From NCBI GenBank assembly GCA_946480685.1, contig CAMLLI010000307.1:1-5964 (forward strand): a stretch of 5,964 nt of DNA. The letters run 5' to 3'. This document shows, one piece after another, positions 1-5,964 of the stretch. The DNA comes from an uncultured Flammeovirgaceae bacterium. GTDB taxonomy: Bacteria; Bacteroidota; Bacteroidia; Cytophagales; Cyclobacteriaceae. Every line of letters begins with the position of its first letter. Positions within the stretch are counted from its first letter, which is position 1. The notes below the pieces were generated by a model, which was not told the origin of the DNA, did not search any database, and saw only the letters and a list, made by a program, of their open reading frames with translations. A program made the position numbers and the translations under genes.

Positions 1-556
1 TGAATCTCTTTTTATGACGCACTTCACAAACCGTGGCGGCAGAAGAGCAAAGGTCGGTTTCTCTGCACCCTATCCCGGTACTGTAATTCCGGTTGATTTG
101 TCTCAAAGTCCGGGGCACGAACTCATTGTTCAGAAAGACGGATTTCTTTGTGCTGCGTTCGGTACCAAAGTATCAATCACCTTTAATCGCAGACTTGGTT
201 CCGGTCTTGTAGGTGGCGAAGGATTTATACTTCAGAAACTTCAAGGCGATGGTAAAGCTTTTGTTCACGCAGGCGGTACAGTTATCGAGCGTACGCTTAA
301 CAATGAGACACTTCGCGTGGATACAGGTTGCGTGGTGGCATTCGAGTCTCAAATACATTTTGATGTACAGGCATCCGGAAGTCTTCGCTCAATGGTGTTT
401 GGTGGTGAAGGTATATTTCTGGCAACGCTGCAGGGTACAGGAAAAGTATGGTTGCAGTCTATGCCAATTCGCAAACTCGTGCAGGCACTTGCGCCATACG
501 GACGAAACAGTGGTAAAGAAGGCAGTTCATTACTCGGCAGCTTCCTGGAAGACTAA
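1..556 (+). CDS. AIM24 / TIGR00266 (DUF124) family protein, 5' end cut off by the window
   Basis: This is the C-terminal part of an AIM24-family protein. The first complete codon is at base 2 and the stop is TAA at 554-556. The Met codon at base 14 is probably internal: the codons before it read Glu-Ser-Leu-Phe in the same frame, and [11 protein letters not shown] is the pattern normally found mid-protein in this family, so roughly 70-90 N-terminal residues should lie to the left. Counting from that Met, two matching blocks, [15 protein letters not shown] (67-81) and [15 protein letters not shown] (130-144), show the internal beta-strand repeat typical of the family. A short Gly/Ser-rich tail follows (about 163-180). 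No signal peptide or membrane segment is visible in this part. The bacterial function is not well established; the yeast namesake is mitochondrial. The family call is firm, the role unknown. The gene converges on the S8 protease and ends just before a shared terminator. Confidence 0.9.
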   Translation, partial: ESLFMTHFTNRGGRRAKVGFSAPYPGTVIPVDLSQSPGHELIVQKDGFLCAAFGTKVSITFNRRLGSGLVGGEGFILQKLQGDGKAFVHAGGTVIERTLNNETLRVDTGCVVAFESQIHFDVQASGSLRSMVFGGEGIFLATLQGTGKVWLQSMPIRKLVQALAPYGRNSGKEGSSLLGSFLED

Positions 557-576
557 TTAGCCCATAATTGAAATAT

Positions 577-616
577 AAAAGGGAATAGTATGCTTTCGCA
601 GGACTATTCCCTTTTT
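577..616. terminator. Bidirectional intrinsic terminator between convergent genes
   Basis: A perfect 13-bp inverted repeat pairs AAAAGGGAATAGT (577-589) with ACTATTCCCTTTT (603-615). The 13-base loop contains a small inner TGC/GCA stem. On the plus strand the arm runs into five T (612-616). On the minus strand the other arm runs into TTTTATATTTC. It begins 20 bases after the AIM24 stop and lies 15 bases beyond the protease stop on the opposite strand, so one element plausibly ends both transcripts. Confidence 0.85.
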
Positions 617-631
617 CAGTTATAGGAGTAT

Positions 632-3600
632 TTATTTCGAGATTGAGAATTTCTTCATCACCAGTCGGCCATCGATTCGTGCTGCGAGAAAATATATACC
701 GGCCGCGTAGTTAGCCGTGCGGATGGTGTGCGTGAATTCTTCGCCAATGTTTTTAAACTGTTGATCGTAAAGGTGTAGCCCGGCCGTTGTAACAATTGAA
801 AGCTGAAGATCTTTAGCCTTTAATCCATCGATTAAAATAGTTACTTCATTCTGCACGGTTGGCACCGGATATACTTTTACAAAGCGACTTAATGTTTCTT
901 CGATGCTGGTAACAACCGATACTTCTTTCACATATATATCCTGGCAGCCGTTCTCGGCTGTAACAGTGAGTGATACTTCGTAGATGCTGCTCGAGTCGTA
1001 AGCGTGTTTCGGATTGAGTTTGATGCTGGTAGCGCCATCACCAAAATCCCAGAATATATCTTCCGCTCCAGAACTGGTGTTGTTGAATTGCACCGAATCA
1101 CCCACTATAAAATCGCCCGATGTTAACGTAATGGAGAATAATGCGTCCGGACGCGGCAGAACGTCCACCGTAACTTCGTTAGAAGTGGAGACACAATTCA
1201 GAACTTCATCCTCGTATTTCATCATCACACTATAATTACCGGCCTTGCCAACTTTAATGGATTGCGTTATCTCTCCGCTGCTCCATGCATACTCGCTGGC
1301 CTTCTCAACGGAAAGTATAACGGAGTCGCCACTGCAAAGCGTAGTAGAGCGCGATGTCATAATGGTAGGCTGTGCATGCACGATAACATGTGCCGGCACA
1401 CGAAGACTTTCATAGGATTTCGATGCGTTTACTACATATAGCGTAGTGTCTCGCTTTATAGCGGGAATAGTGATCTGCGATCCTTCACCGATTGGTTCGC
1501 CACCGGTAAAATCTTTATACCAGCGATACTTTGTAGCGCCTGTCGCTTTAACAATTGTATTCGATCCATAGCAAGTCTCCAGTGTATCAACTACCGGAAG
1601 CGGAGCCTTTAAAGTATAATTATATACCGAGTCTGCATACTTTGCCGATTTAATCAGGTCATTGAAATTATCGGCCGCGTGCAATGCGAAAGCAACCGTT
1701 ACTTCATCACCGGCATTAATATTAAAAGGTCCGGCTGAAACAACATGACTCACGTCATTACCGGAACCGCCTGTACCGGCCTGGCTCCGCGTGGAAGATA
1801 TAGCGGTGTATTTTTCGGTGTCGGTAAATCCATCATACAACCCGAATGATGACGCCCCCGCTATGGATGGATGATTATCGATAGCATAGTAATGTTCGCT
1901 GCCGGTAAGGAGTTGTATACCGGCCTGCGGTAATTCTGTTGAAGCTTTCTGGTAAACATAGCCGAGCCGTGTAGCGGCATTCCATTGCGCGGCATCATAT
2001 ACACCGTTCATGCTAACGTCCCAATCGGCAAACATGCCGAAGTAAAAATCGTTGAGCGCACTGGCTTGTGTATTTTTGATTTTATACTCTACAATCACAA
2101 ACCTGTCGTATGGTTCATCTTGCCATACCAGTGTGCGATACGATACTTTTACTTTCTGTTCTTCCGGTGTTGTGGAGTTTGAAAAATCTCCGAATATTTC
2201 TGCGTAAGATCGCTCACCGGGCATAATTTCCTTTATTCGCGTAAGACCTGTAAAATCCTGATCGTATCCACCACTGCCATTGCGTACAGTATTTAGTATG
2301 GTGGAGGATGAATTACCCATGATGAGACCCAACTCAAATACAAATGATTTGCCGTTGTATACGAAGCCACTTCCCATTTCGGAGTGCTGGGTATCTTCAT
2401 ACGCCAGTCTTCCGGATGAAGATATAGTAGTTGTGATCCGGTTATCATCGATATTCATATAGGTAGGATTCGGTATCAGCGAAAGCACCTGGTAATCCCG
2501 GTACGCGCCATCAGTATAGGTGAGTAGTATATCTACTTTCGTGTTTGCCGGAACGCTTGGACTTAGCGTTAACTCAAAAGGTGTAAGTGTATTGTTGATG
2601 GTTGCTCCGCCTTCAATCGCCCCCGGACTTATCTTGTCCTTGGTTATAGTGATGTGTGGCGATGTAGATGAGATGGATATTTCTAATCCGGAGGAAGAAC
2701 TTTTAAGGTAGTTCGTAAAATCGAATATTAACGTTGCATTCTCCCCGGGTGCAGCTTCGCGCCCGTCTGCATTCAGTAACCTGTCGTTGGATGCACGTAT
2801 GGAAGGTGACTCCAGTGTAAGTGCCTGCATGATATCAAGTCGGCCCTTGCCGAGGTAATTGATATAGGCTGGGTTCTTGGTATATATACTTGCATCCGCC
2901 GACACGCGCAACTGTTCAGCCACCTGGTCGGCCGTATATTCCGGATGTTGTGACCATACGAGGGCTGCTGCTGCAGCCGTGATCGGTGCTGAGAACGAAG
3001 TACCGCCCGGAGAACCATAGCCGTTGTTGTATACCGTAGTATATATACTCACTCCCGGTGCACATAGATCTACTGTAGGACCATAGTTAGAGAAGCTGCC
3101 GCGAACATCATTCTGATCGGTAGCGGCAACCGATAGTACATGATCGTATGACGCAGGATAAAGCGGAGTAATTACATTGCTGTTTCCGGCTGCGGCAACC
3201 ACGAGGCATCCGAGGTCTTTGGTTACGTGCGTGATAAGATCCTGGTATACCTGGCTTGGCGCAGCGCCTCCCCACGAACAGTTGATGATGCGTGCACCAT
3301 TGCGTGCCGCGTAGAGTACACCGAGGTATAGATCAGAATTATAGTTACGATCGCTGGTGCGCTGGTTGTCTGCATAGTGTTTTGTAAAGAGCAGTTTGGT
3401 GTTAAAGCCAACACCAGCCAGGCCAATGCCGTTATCGGCTGCTGCCCCTGCGCAACCTCCAACCTGTGTACCGTGGGTAAAGCCTGAACCACTTTTAAAT
3501 ATAGCAGGGTTGTTATCTCCTTTATAGTTTGGATTCAATGCGTTCAATGTATCGGCACCTGAAAAGTCCCAGCCGTTTATATCATCGATGAAGCCGTTGT

Positions 3601-4225
3601 TATCATCATCAACGCCCGCGGTACCATTGGCTTCTTCCTGGTTAATATATAGTTTGCTGGCCAGATCCGGATGGTCGATATCAACACCGGAGTCAATGAT
3701 CGCGATCACGATGTTCGCATCGCCCTTTGTAATGTTCCAAGCTTCCAGTGCTCTGATCTTTGTGAGGTAATATTGGTTTGTTACCGCCGGATCGTTGGGT
3801 GTATAGAGCATGCGTTCTTTATAGGCAGGCTCAGCGACTTCTATATACCCGGTCGCATATAGTGTGTTGATATAGTCTTCTACAGGCTGAGACGGATCGA
3901 AGCTTATTTCAAAGTATTGCGTAATGTCGATAACAGGTTTAAACGCCTGCGCACGTGCTGTTGTACTTTTTACATTTCCTTTGGGAGCCAGTGATGATAT
4001 TTTTTGCGAGCCTGCTATAGATGCTTTGCGACCTGATGCCTGCGAAGTATTGTCGCTCATGAAAAGCGATATATACTCTTTCTTTACTTTTACCATCACT
4101 TTGCCAGCGTGGTAATCGTTGTGTGTTATGTTCTTGGGGAGCGTAAATTTTTTGGCTGCGGTATGTTGTGCCTGCGCACTTGTTATACCGATCGCTGCGA
4201 GAAGACATCCCAGGAGAACTTTCAT
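632..4225 (-). CDS. Secreted S8 (subtilisin-like) serine protease with PKD and T9SS type A sorting domains
   Basis: A 1197-residue multidomain exoprotease. Residues 1-20 form a Sec signal peptide (hydrophobic core, cleavage near AQA-Q), which supports this ATG; no Shine-Dalgarno precedes it, as is usual in Bacteroidota. Residues about 21-140 look like a propeptide. The peptidase S8 domain (about 150-470) has the full catalytic set: Asp178 (AIIDSGVDIDHPDL), His251 (THGTQVGG), oxyanion Asn348 (AAAGNS) and Ser410 (GGTSFSAP). An acidic loop (206-215, DDDNNGFIDD) resembles a calcium site. Residues about 475-585 look like a beta-sandwich; about 588-872 match no domain I can name. Two Ig-like modules (about 876-1022), a PKD domain (about 1025-1105, FWDFGDG) and a T9SS type A sorting domain (about 1113-1197, YPVPT ... 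GIYFLAARIDG ... KKFSISK) follow. By family knowledge it should cross the outer membrane by T9SS and be released or anchored through its C-terminus. Substrate unknown; the frame is intact. Confidence 0.95.
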   Translation of the reverse strand: MKVLLGCLLAAIGITSAQAQHTAAKKFTLPKNITHNDYHAGKVMVKVKKEYISLFMSDNTSQASGRKASIAGSQKISSLAPKGNVKSTTARAQAFKPVIDITQYFEISFDPSQPVEDYINTLYATGYIEVAEPAYKERMLYTPNDPAVTNQYYLTKIRALEAWNITKGDANIVIAIIDSGVDIDHPDLASKLYINQEEANGTAGVDDDNNGFIDDINGWDFSGADTLNALNPNYKGDNNPAIFKSGSGFTHGTQVGGCAGAAADNGIGLAGVGFNTKLLFTKHYADNQRTSDRNYNSDLYLGVLYAARNGARIINCSWGGAAPSQVYQDLITHVTKDLGCLVVAAAGNSNVITPLYPASYDHVLSVAATDQNDVRGSFSNYGPTVDLCAPGVSIYTTVYNNGYGSPGGTSFSAPITAAAAALVWSQHPEYTADQVAEQLRVSADASIYTKNPAYINYLGKGRLDIMQALTLESPSIRASNDRLLNADGREAAPGENATLIFDFTNYLKSSSSGLEISISSTSPHITITKDKISPGAIEGGATINNTLTPFELTLSPSVPANTKVDILLTYTDGAYRDYQVLSLIPNPTYMNIDDNRITTTISSSGRLAYEDTQHSEMGSGFVYNGKSFVFELGLIMGNSSSTILNTVRNGSGGYDQDFTGLTRIKEIMPGERSYAEIFGDFSNSTTPEEQKVKVSYRTLVWQDEPYDRFVIVEYKIKNTQASALNDFYFGMFADWDVSMNGVYDAAQWNAATRLGYVYQKASTELPQAGIQLLTGSEHYYAIDNHPSIAGASSFGLYDGFTDTEKYTAISSTRSQAGTGGSGNDVSHVVSAGPFNINAGDEVTVAFALHAADNFNDLIKSAKYADSVYNYTLKAPLPVVDTLETCYGSNTIVKATGATKYRWYKDFTGGEPIGEGSQITIPAIKRDTTLYVVNASKSYESLRVPAHVIVHAQPTIMTSRSTTLCSGDSVILSVEKASEYAWSSGEITQSIKVGKAGNYSVMMKYEDEVLNCVSTSNEVTVDVLPRPDALFSITLTSGDFIVGDSVQFNNTSSGAEDIFWDFGDGATSIKLNPKHAYDSSSIYEVSLTVTAENGCQDIYVKEVSVVTSIEETLSRFVKVYPVPTVQNEVTILIDGLKAKDLQLSIVTTAGLHLYDQQFKNIGEEFTHTIRTANYAAGIYFLAARIDGRLVMKKFSISK

Positions 4226-4248
4226 TGGAAAGTAGTTTTTTGGAGAAA

Positions 4249-4256
4249 CAAAGTAA
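4249..4256 (-). promoter_or_regulatory. Candidate Bacteroidota -7 promoter element for the S8 protease
   Basis: On the minus strand the bases read TTACTTTG, matching 7 of 8 positions of the Bacteroidota -7 consensus TAnnTTTG. Transcription would start about 15-20 bases before the protease ATG, giving a short leader without a Shine-Dalgarno. No good TTG/TTTG -33 partner is seen at the usual distance: the nearest TTG (4284-4286) is about 27 bases upstream, which is too far. The call therefore rests on one short motif and its position. Confidence 0.35.
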
Positions 4257-4303
4257 TGATATTAAGTCCCGGAAGGTACTATACAAGTAACCTGTATTCT
4301 TGT

Positions 4304-4339
4304 AAAAAAATGACTAAAACCAATATGGGACACTGGTTT
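4304..4339 (-). terminator. Possible second terminator hairpin upstream of the S8 protease
   Basis: Read on the minus strand, AAACCA pairs with TGGTTT (4317-4322 with 4334-4339). In RNA the stem can extend through G-U, U-A and G-U pairs to about nine base pairs around a small C-rich loop. It is followed by TTTTAGTC and then seven T (4304-4310). Position and T-run suit an intrinsic terminator acting on read-through from the dipeptidase gene. The stem is modest and AT-rich, so it could also be a chance structure. Confidence 0.35.
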
Positions 4340-4375
4340 CTCTAAATAGTAAATTTTTAATTGAGACAACTGTAT

Positions 4376-4421
4376 AAACATCATTCACCATGCTCGCTCT
4401 GCGCTATGGTAAATGATGTTT
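4376..4421 (-). terminator. Hairpin terminator downstream of the M19 dipeptidase
   Basis: AAACATCATT (4376-4385) pairs perfectly with AATGATGTTT (4412-4421). After one C/A mismatch, ACCAT (4387-4391) pairs with ATGGT (4406-4410), giving a 15-bp stem around a 14-base GC-rich loop. It begins about 35 bases after the dipeptidase stop on the minus strand. The T-tract on that side is weak (TTTATA); the plus-strand side is richer in T (TTTTCATTTT), but no plus-strand gene ends here. The most likely role is 3'-end formation or transcript stabilisation for the dipeptidase. Confidence 0.6.
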
Positions 4422-4455
4422 TCATTTTCTCAGCTTCAGGAGAATGTATAATTTT

Positions 4456-5694
4456 TTACTGCGCAGCTGCTGCAATTACCTGGTTCCATACACGGAATAC
4501 ATTTCCGCTGCAGATCTTCTCGATATCTGCCGGTGAATAGCCGCGTTTCAGGAGTTCATAAATCAGGTTGGGATACTGCGATACATCTTTCAGTCCTACC
4601 GGTAAACTATCTCCTACGCCATCGTAATCAGAGCCGATACCTACATGATCAACACCCACCAGCTTTAATACGTGGTCGATATGATCCGCCACGCGCTCAA
4701 CATCCGAGAACAGTGACTTATGTTCTTTGGCAAACTGATCGATGATTGGTTGTGCGGCAGAGTCTGCAGAAGTTAATTTCTTCTCACGTAAGATCGCCTC
4801 AAGCGAGTCGCGCAGGCCATCGTTCTTGCGTGCAACCGAGTCGAGGAAAGTTGCTCCGAAGTTTATCTGGATCACGCCTCCGTTCTTAGCCAGTGCCTTG
4901 ATCATGTCATCGCTCATGTTGCGCTGAAAGCCCGGAGTAAAGTAACGGCATGAAGAGTGAGAAGCAATGCAGGGAACTTTGGTCAGCTTCATCACATCGT
5001 AAAATGTACTGTCAGACACGTGTGATATATCTACCATAATACCAACGCGATTCATCTCCGCTACAACTTTTTCTCCAAATGGACTCAAGCCATTCCAGGT
5101 GTTAAGGGTATCGTATGAAGAATCGCAGATCTGGTTGTCTTTACCATGTGTTAACGTAACGTAGCGAATGCCGCGGTCATAAAAGTATTTTACATTCGCC
5201 AGGTCGTTGCCAATAGGTGCACCATTCTCCATGCCCATTGGTAAAGAGATCTTGCCTTGTTTGGAGTTGGCAATGATATCAGCAGGAGAACCCGCCAATG
5301 CAAACTTGTCGGGAATAGAATCGGCTATGAAACGAATCATGTTGATAAGCGAATCGGCCAGTTGCTTACCGTTGTCTTTCGTTAGCTGATACTTGGAAGG
5401 TATATAGATTGACATGAACGGAGCATCGAGTCCGCCTTTTTTAGCACGCACAAAATCGAAGTCACCTTCTTTTGTTTCAACGGGTATGCCGAGGTATTCA
5501 CGATCGAGTCTGAAATTTTTTACTTTGAGCCTGTACGGTAAATCTACGTGGCCATCAGTAATGATGTAGACCTGAGCCAGTGAGTCAGCAGTTTTGTGAA
5601 GGGCTTGATCGTGTGCAGCCGTTTCATCTTTTTTACTGCAGGCTGATACCAGCATAAGCATAATCAGCACGAATAGAAGAGTATATAAACGCAT
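4456..5694 (-). CDS. M19 membrane (renal-type) dipeptidase, predicted surface lipoprotein
   Basis: A 412-residue zinc dipeptidase of peptidase family M19, of normal length. Residues 1-18 are a lipoprotein signal peptide with lipobox VSA-Cys19. The following residues Ser-Lys-Lys-Asp-Glu resemble the Bacteroidota lipoprotein export signal, suggesting display on the cell surface rather than a periplasmic position. The metal and catalytic set of the family is complete by motif: His49 and Asp51 (DGHVD), bridging Glu146 (GMENG), His215 (VDISH), His236 (ASHS), Arg248 in QRNMSDD, and Asp346 in GIGSDYDG. The C-terminal SGNVFRVW motif (386-393) is also conserved. Residues about 284-330 form a charged, probably helical insert. 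Family members hydrolyse dipeptides, often with loose specificity and including a D-residue at the C-terminal side; the substrate here cannot be read from sequence. The ATG is fixed by the signal peptide; no Shine-Dalgarno is seen. It lies 230 bases upstream of the S8 protease on the same strand, with hairpins between. Confidence 0.95.
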   Translation of the reverse strand: MRLYTLLFVLIMLMLVSACSKKDETAAHDQALHKTADSLAQVYIITDGHVDLPYRLKVKNFRLDREYLGIPVETKEGDFDFVRAKKGGLDAPFMSIYIPSKYQLTKDNGKQLADSLINMIRFIADSIPDKFALAGSPADIIANSKQGKISLPMGMENGAPIGNDLANVKYFYDRGIRYVTLTHGKDNQICDSSYDTLNTWNGLSPFGEKVVAEMNRVGIMVDISHVSDSTFYDVMKLTKVPCIASHSSCRYFTPGFQRNMSDDMIKALAKNGGVIQINFGATFLDSVARKNDGLRDSLEAILREKKLTSADSAAQPIIDQFAKEHKSLFSDVERVADHIDHVLKLVGVDHVGIGSDYDGVGDSLPVGLKDVSQYPNLIYELLKRGYSPADIEKICSGNVFRVWNQVIAAAAQ

Positions 5695-5713
5695 AGGTTA
5701 AGAGTGGATTAAT

Positions 5714-5739
5714 ATATCTTTAAGATCTTGAAAAGATAT
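5714..5739 (-). repeat. Nested AT-rich inverted repeat in the dipeptidase leader
   Basis: ATATCTTT (5714-5721) is the exact reverse complement of AAAGATAT (5732-5739). The 10-base spacer contains a second perfect palindrome, AAGATCTT (5722-5729). The element lies about 20-45 bases before the dipeptidase ATG, so it could be a leader hairpin or a binding site for a dimeric regulator. In AT-rich intergenic DNA an 8-bp inverted repeat can also arise by chance. Confidence 0.3.
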
Positions 5740-5761
5740 TGATTTTTAATGCGGCAGCAAA

Positions 5762-5769
5762 CAAAGGTT
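5762..5769 (-). promoter_or_regulatory. Weak candidate -7 promoter element for the dipeptidase
   Basis: On the minus strand the bases read AACCTTTG, 7 of 8 positions of TAnnTTTG, though the mismatch is at the first T. A TGTG at 5787-5790, 17 bases further upstream, is a poor stand-in for the TTTG -33 element. If used, the leader would be about 60 bases long and include the nested inverted repeat. This is a motif match only. Confidence 0.25.
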
Positions 5770-5964
5770 GTGATGAACGTTGTGTTCACACCATTGTATT
5801 TCCGGACACACGAAAGACTTCGCTTCGTAATCGATACAACCTGTCTATAGAGGAGACCATGCTGCAACAGAACGCTTATGTATACTATATGCCGTTGTTG
5901 TAATCTATACCGGGGCGCTGTGAATTTTTATGAACGGTTAAAAGTAGTGGTAAATATTAAGTGA
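5770..5964. other. Intergenic sequence with no recognisable gene
   Basis: Neither strand holds a convincing coding frame. The only start with a Shine-Dalgarno-like sequence (GAGGAG before the ATG at 5859) closes after 14 codons. No tRNA, strong terminator or long repeat is visible. The segment is probably the upstream region of the dipeptidase and possibly of a gene beyond the right edge. Confidence 0.5.

Noticed and set aside
213..560. A 115-codon open frame on the plus strand within the AIM24 gene
   Set aside because: It lies in a shifted frame across conserved AIM24 family motifs. It is an out-of-frame shadow with no domain of its own.
1160..1600. Possible frameshift or gene boundary in the linker-rich C-terminal half of the protease
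   Set aside because: The frame is continuous from signal peptide to sorting domain, and the Ig-like and PKD modules follow each other in the usual order of T9SS proteins.
880..4080. Many TATATA hexamers that look like promoter or repeat elements
   Set aside because: Most inspected cases fall in the protease reading frame, where ATA isoleucine codons sit next to tyrosine codons (Ile-Tyr or Tyr-Ile pairs). Codon choice explains them.
3939..4286. A 115-codon open frame on the minus strand overlapping the start of the protease gene
   Set aside because: It overlaps the signal peptide and propeptide codons of the S8 protease in another frame, and its translation resembles no protein family. The protease frame is clearly the real one.
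5768..5790. A CRP-like site (TGTGA ... TCACA) upstream of the dipeptidase
   Set aside because: The half-sites are 12 bases apart rather than the 6 needed for a CRP operator, so the match is not meaningful.
5859..5903. A 14-codon frame with a GAGGAG sequence just before its ATG
   Set aside because: It is very short, has no recognisable content, and the genes here do not use Shine-Dalgarno sites, so the purine run is not good evidence of translation.

Overview
The window reads as a stretch of a Bacteroidota chromosome, probably from the Chitinophagia/Cytophagia/Sphingobacteriia side of the phylum (inferred, not proven). The main evidence is a secreted protease ending in a type IX secretion system (T9SS) type A sorting domain, a secretion route largely confined to this phylum. 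Two further clues agree. A lipoprotein carries a Cys-Ser-Lys-Lys-Asp-Glu start resembling the Bacteroidota surface-export signal, and both visible gene starts lack a Shine-Dalgarno motif.

Layout, left to right. (1) Bases 1-556, plus strand: the C-terminal part of an AIM24/TIGR00266 (DUF124) family protein whose start lies left of the window. (2) Bases 577-616: a perfect 13-bp hairpin flanked by T-rich tracts on both strands. It sits between two convergent genes and should terminate both. (3) Bases 632-4225, minus strand: a 1197-residue multidomain S8 (subtilisin-family) serine protease with signal peptide, propeptide, complete catalytic residues, a long uncharacterised beta-rich middle region, Ig-like and PKD modules and the T9SS sorting domain. 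(4) Bases 4226-4455: an intergenic gap with two hairpins read on the minus strand, probable tandem terminators of the upstream gene, and a possible Bacteroidota -7 promoter element close to the protease start. (5) Bases 4456-5694, minus strand: a complete M19 (renal/membrane dipeptidase family) zinc dipeptidase made as a lipoprotein. (6) Bases 5695-5964: a non-coding upstream region with an AT-rich nested inverted repeat and a weak promoter candidate. No gene is recognisable in it.

The two minus-strand genes fit together functionally. The T9SS subtilase would cut proteins outside the cell or on its surface, and the dipeptidase, probably anchored on the outer membrane, could split resulting dipeptides. 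The hairpins between them suggest separate transcription units. The AIM24 gene is convergent and shows no evident link to them. I found no mobile element, CRISPR array, tRNA or rRNA, and nothing that amounts to an undescribed system. The most open questions are the unassigned ~285-residue region of the protease and the predicted surface location of the dipeptidase.
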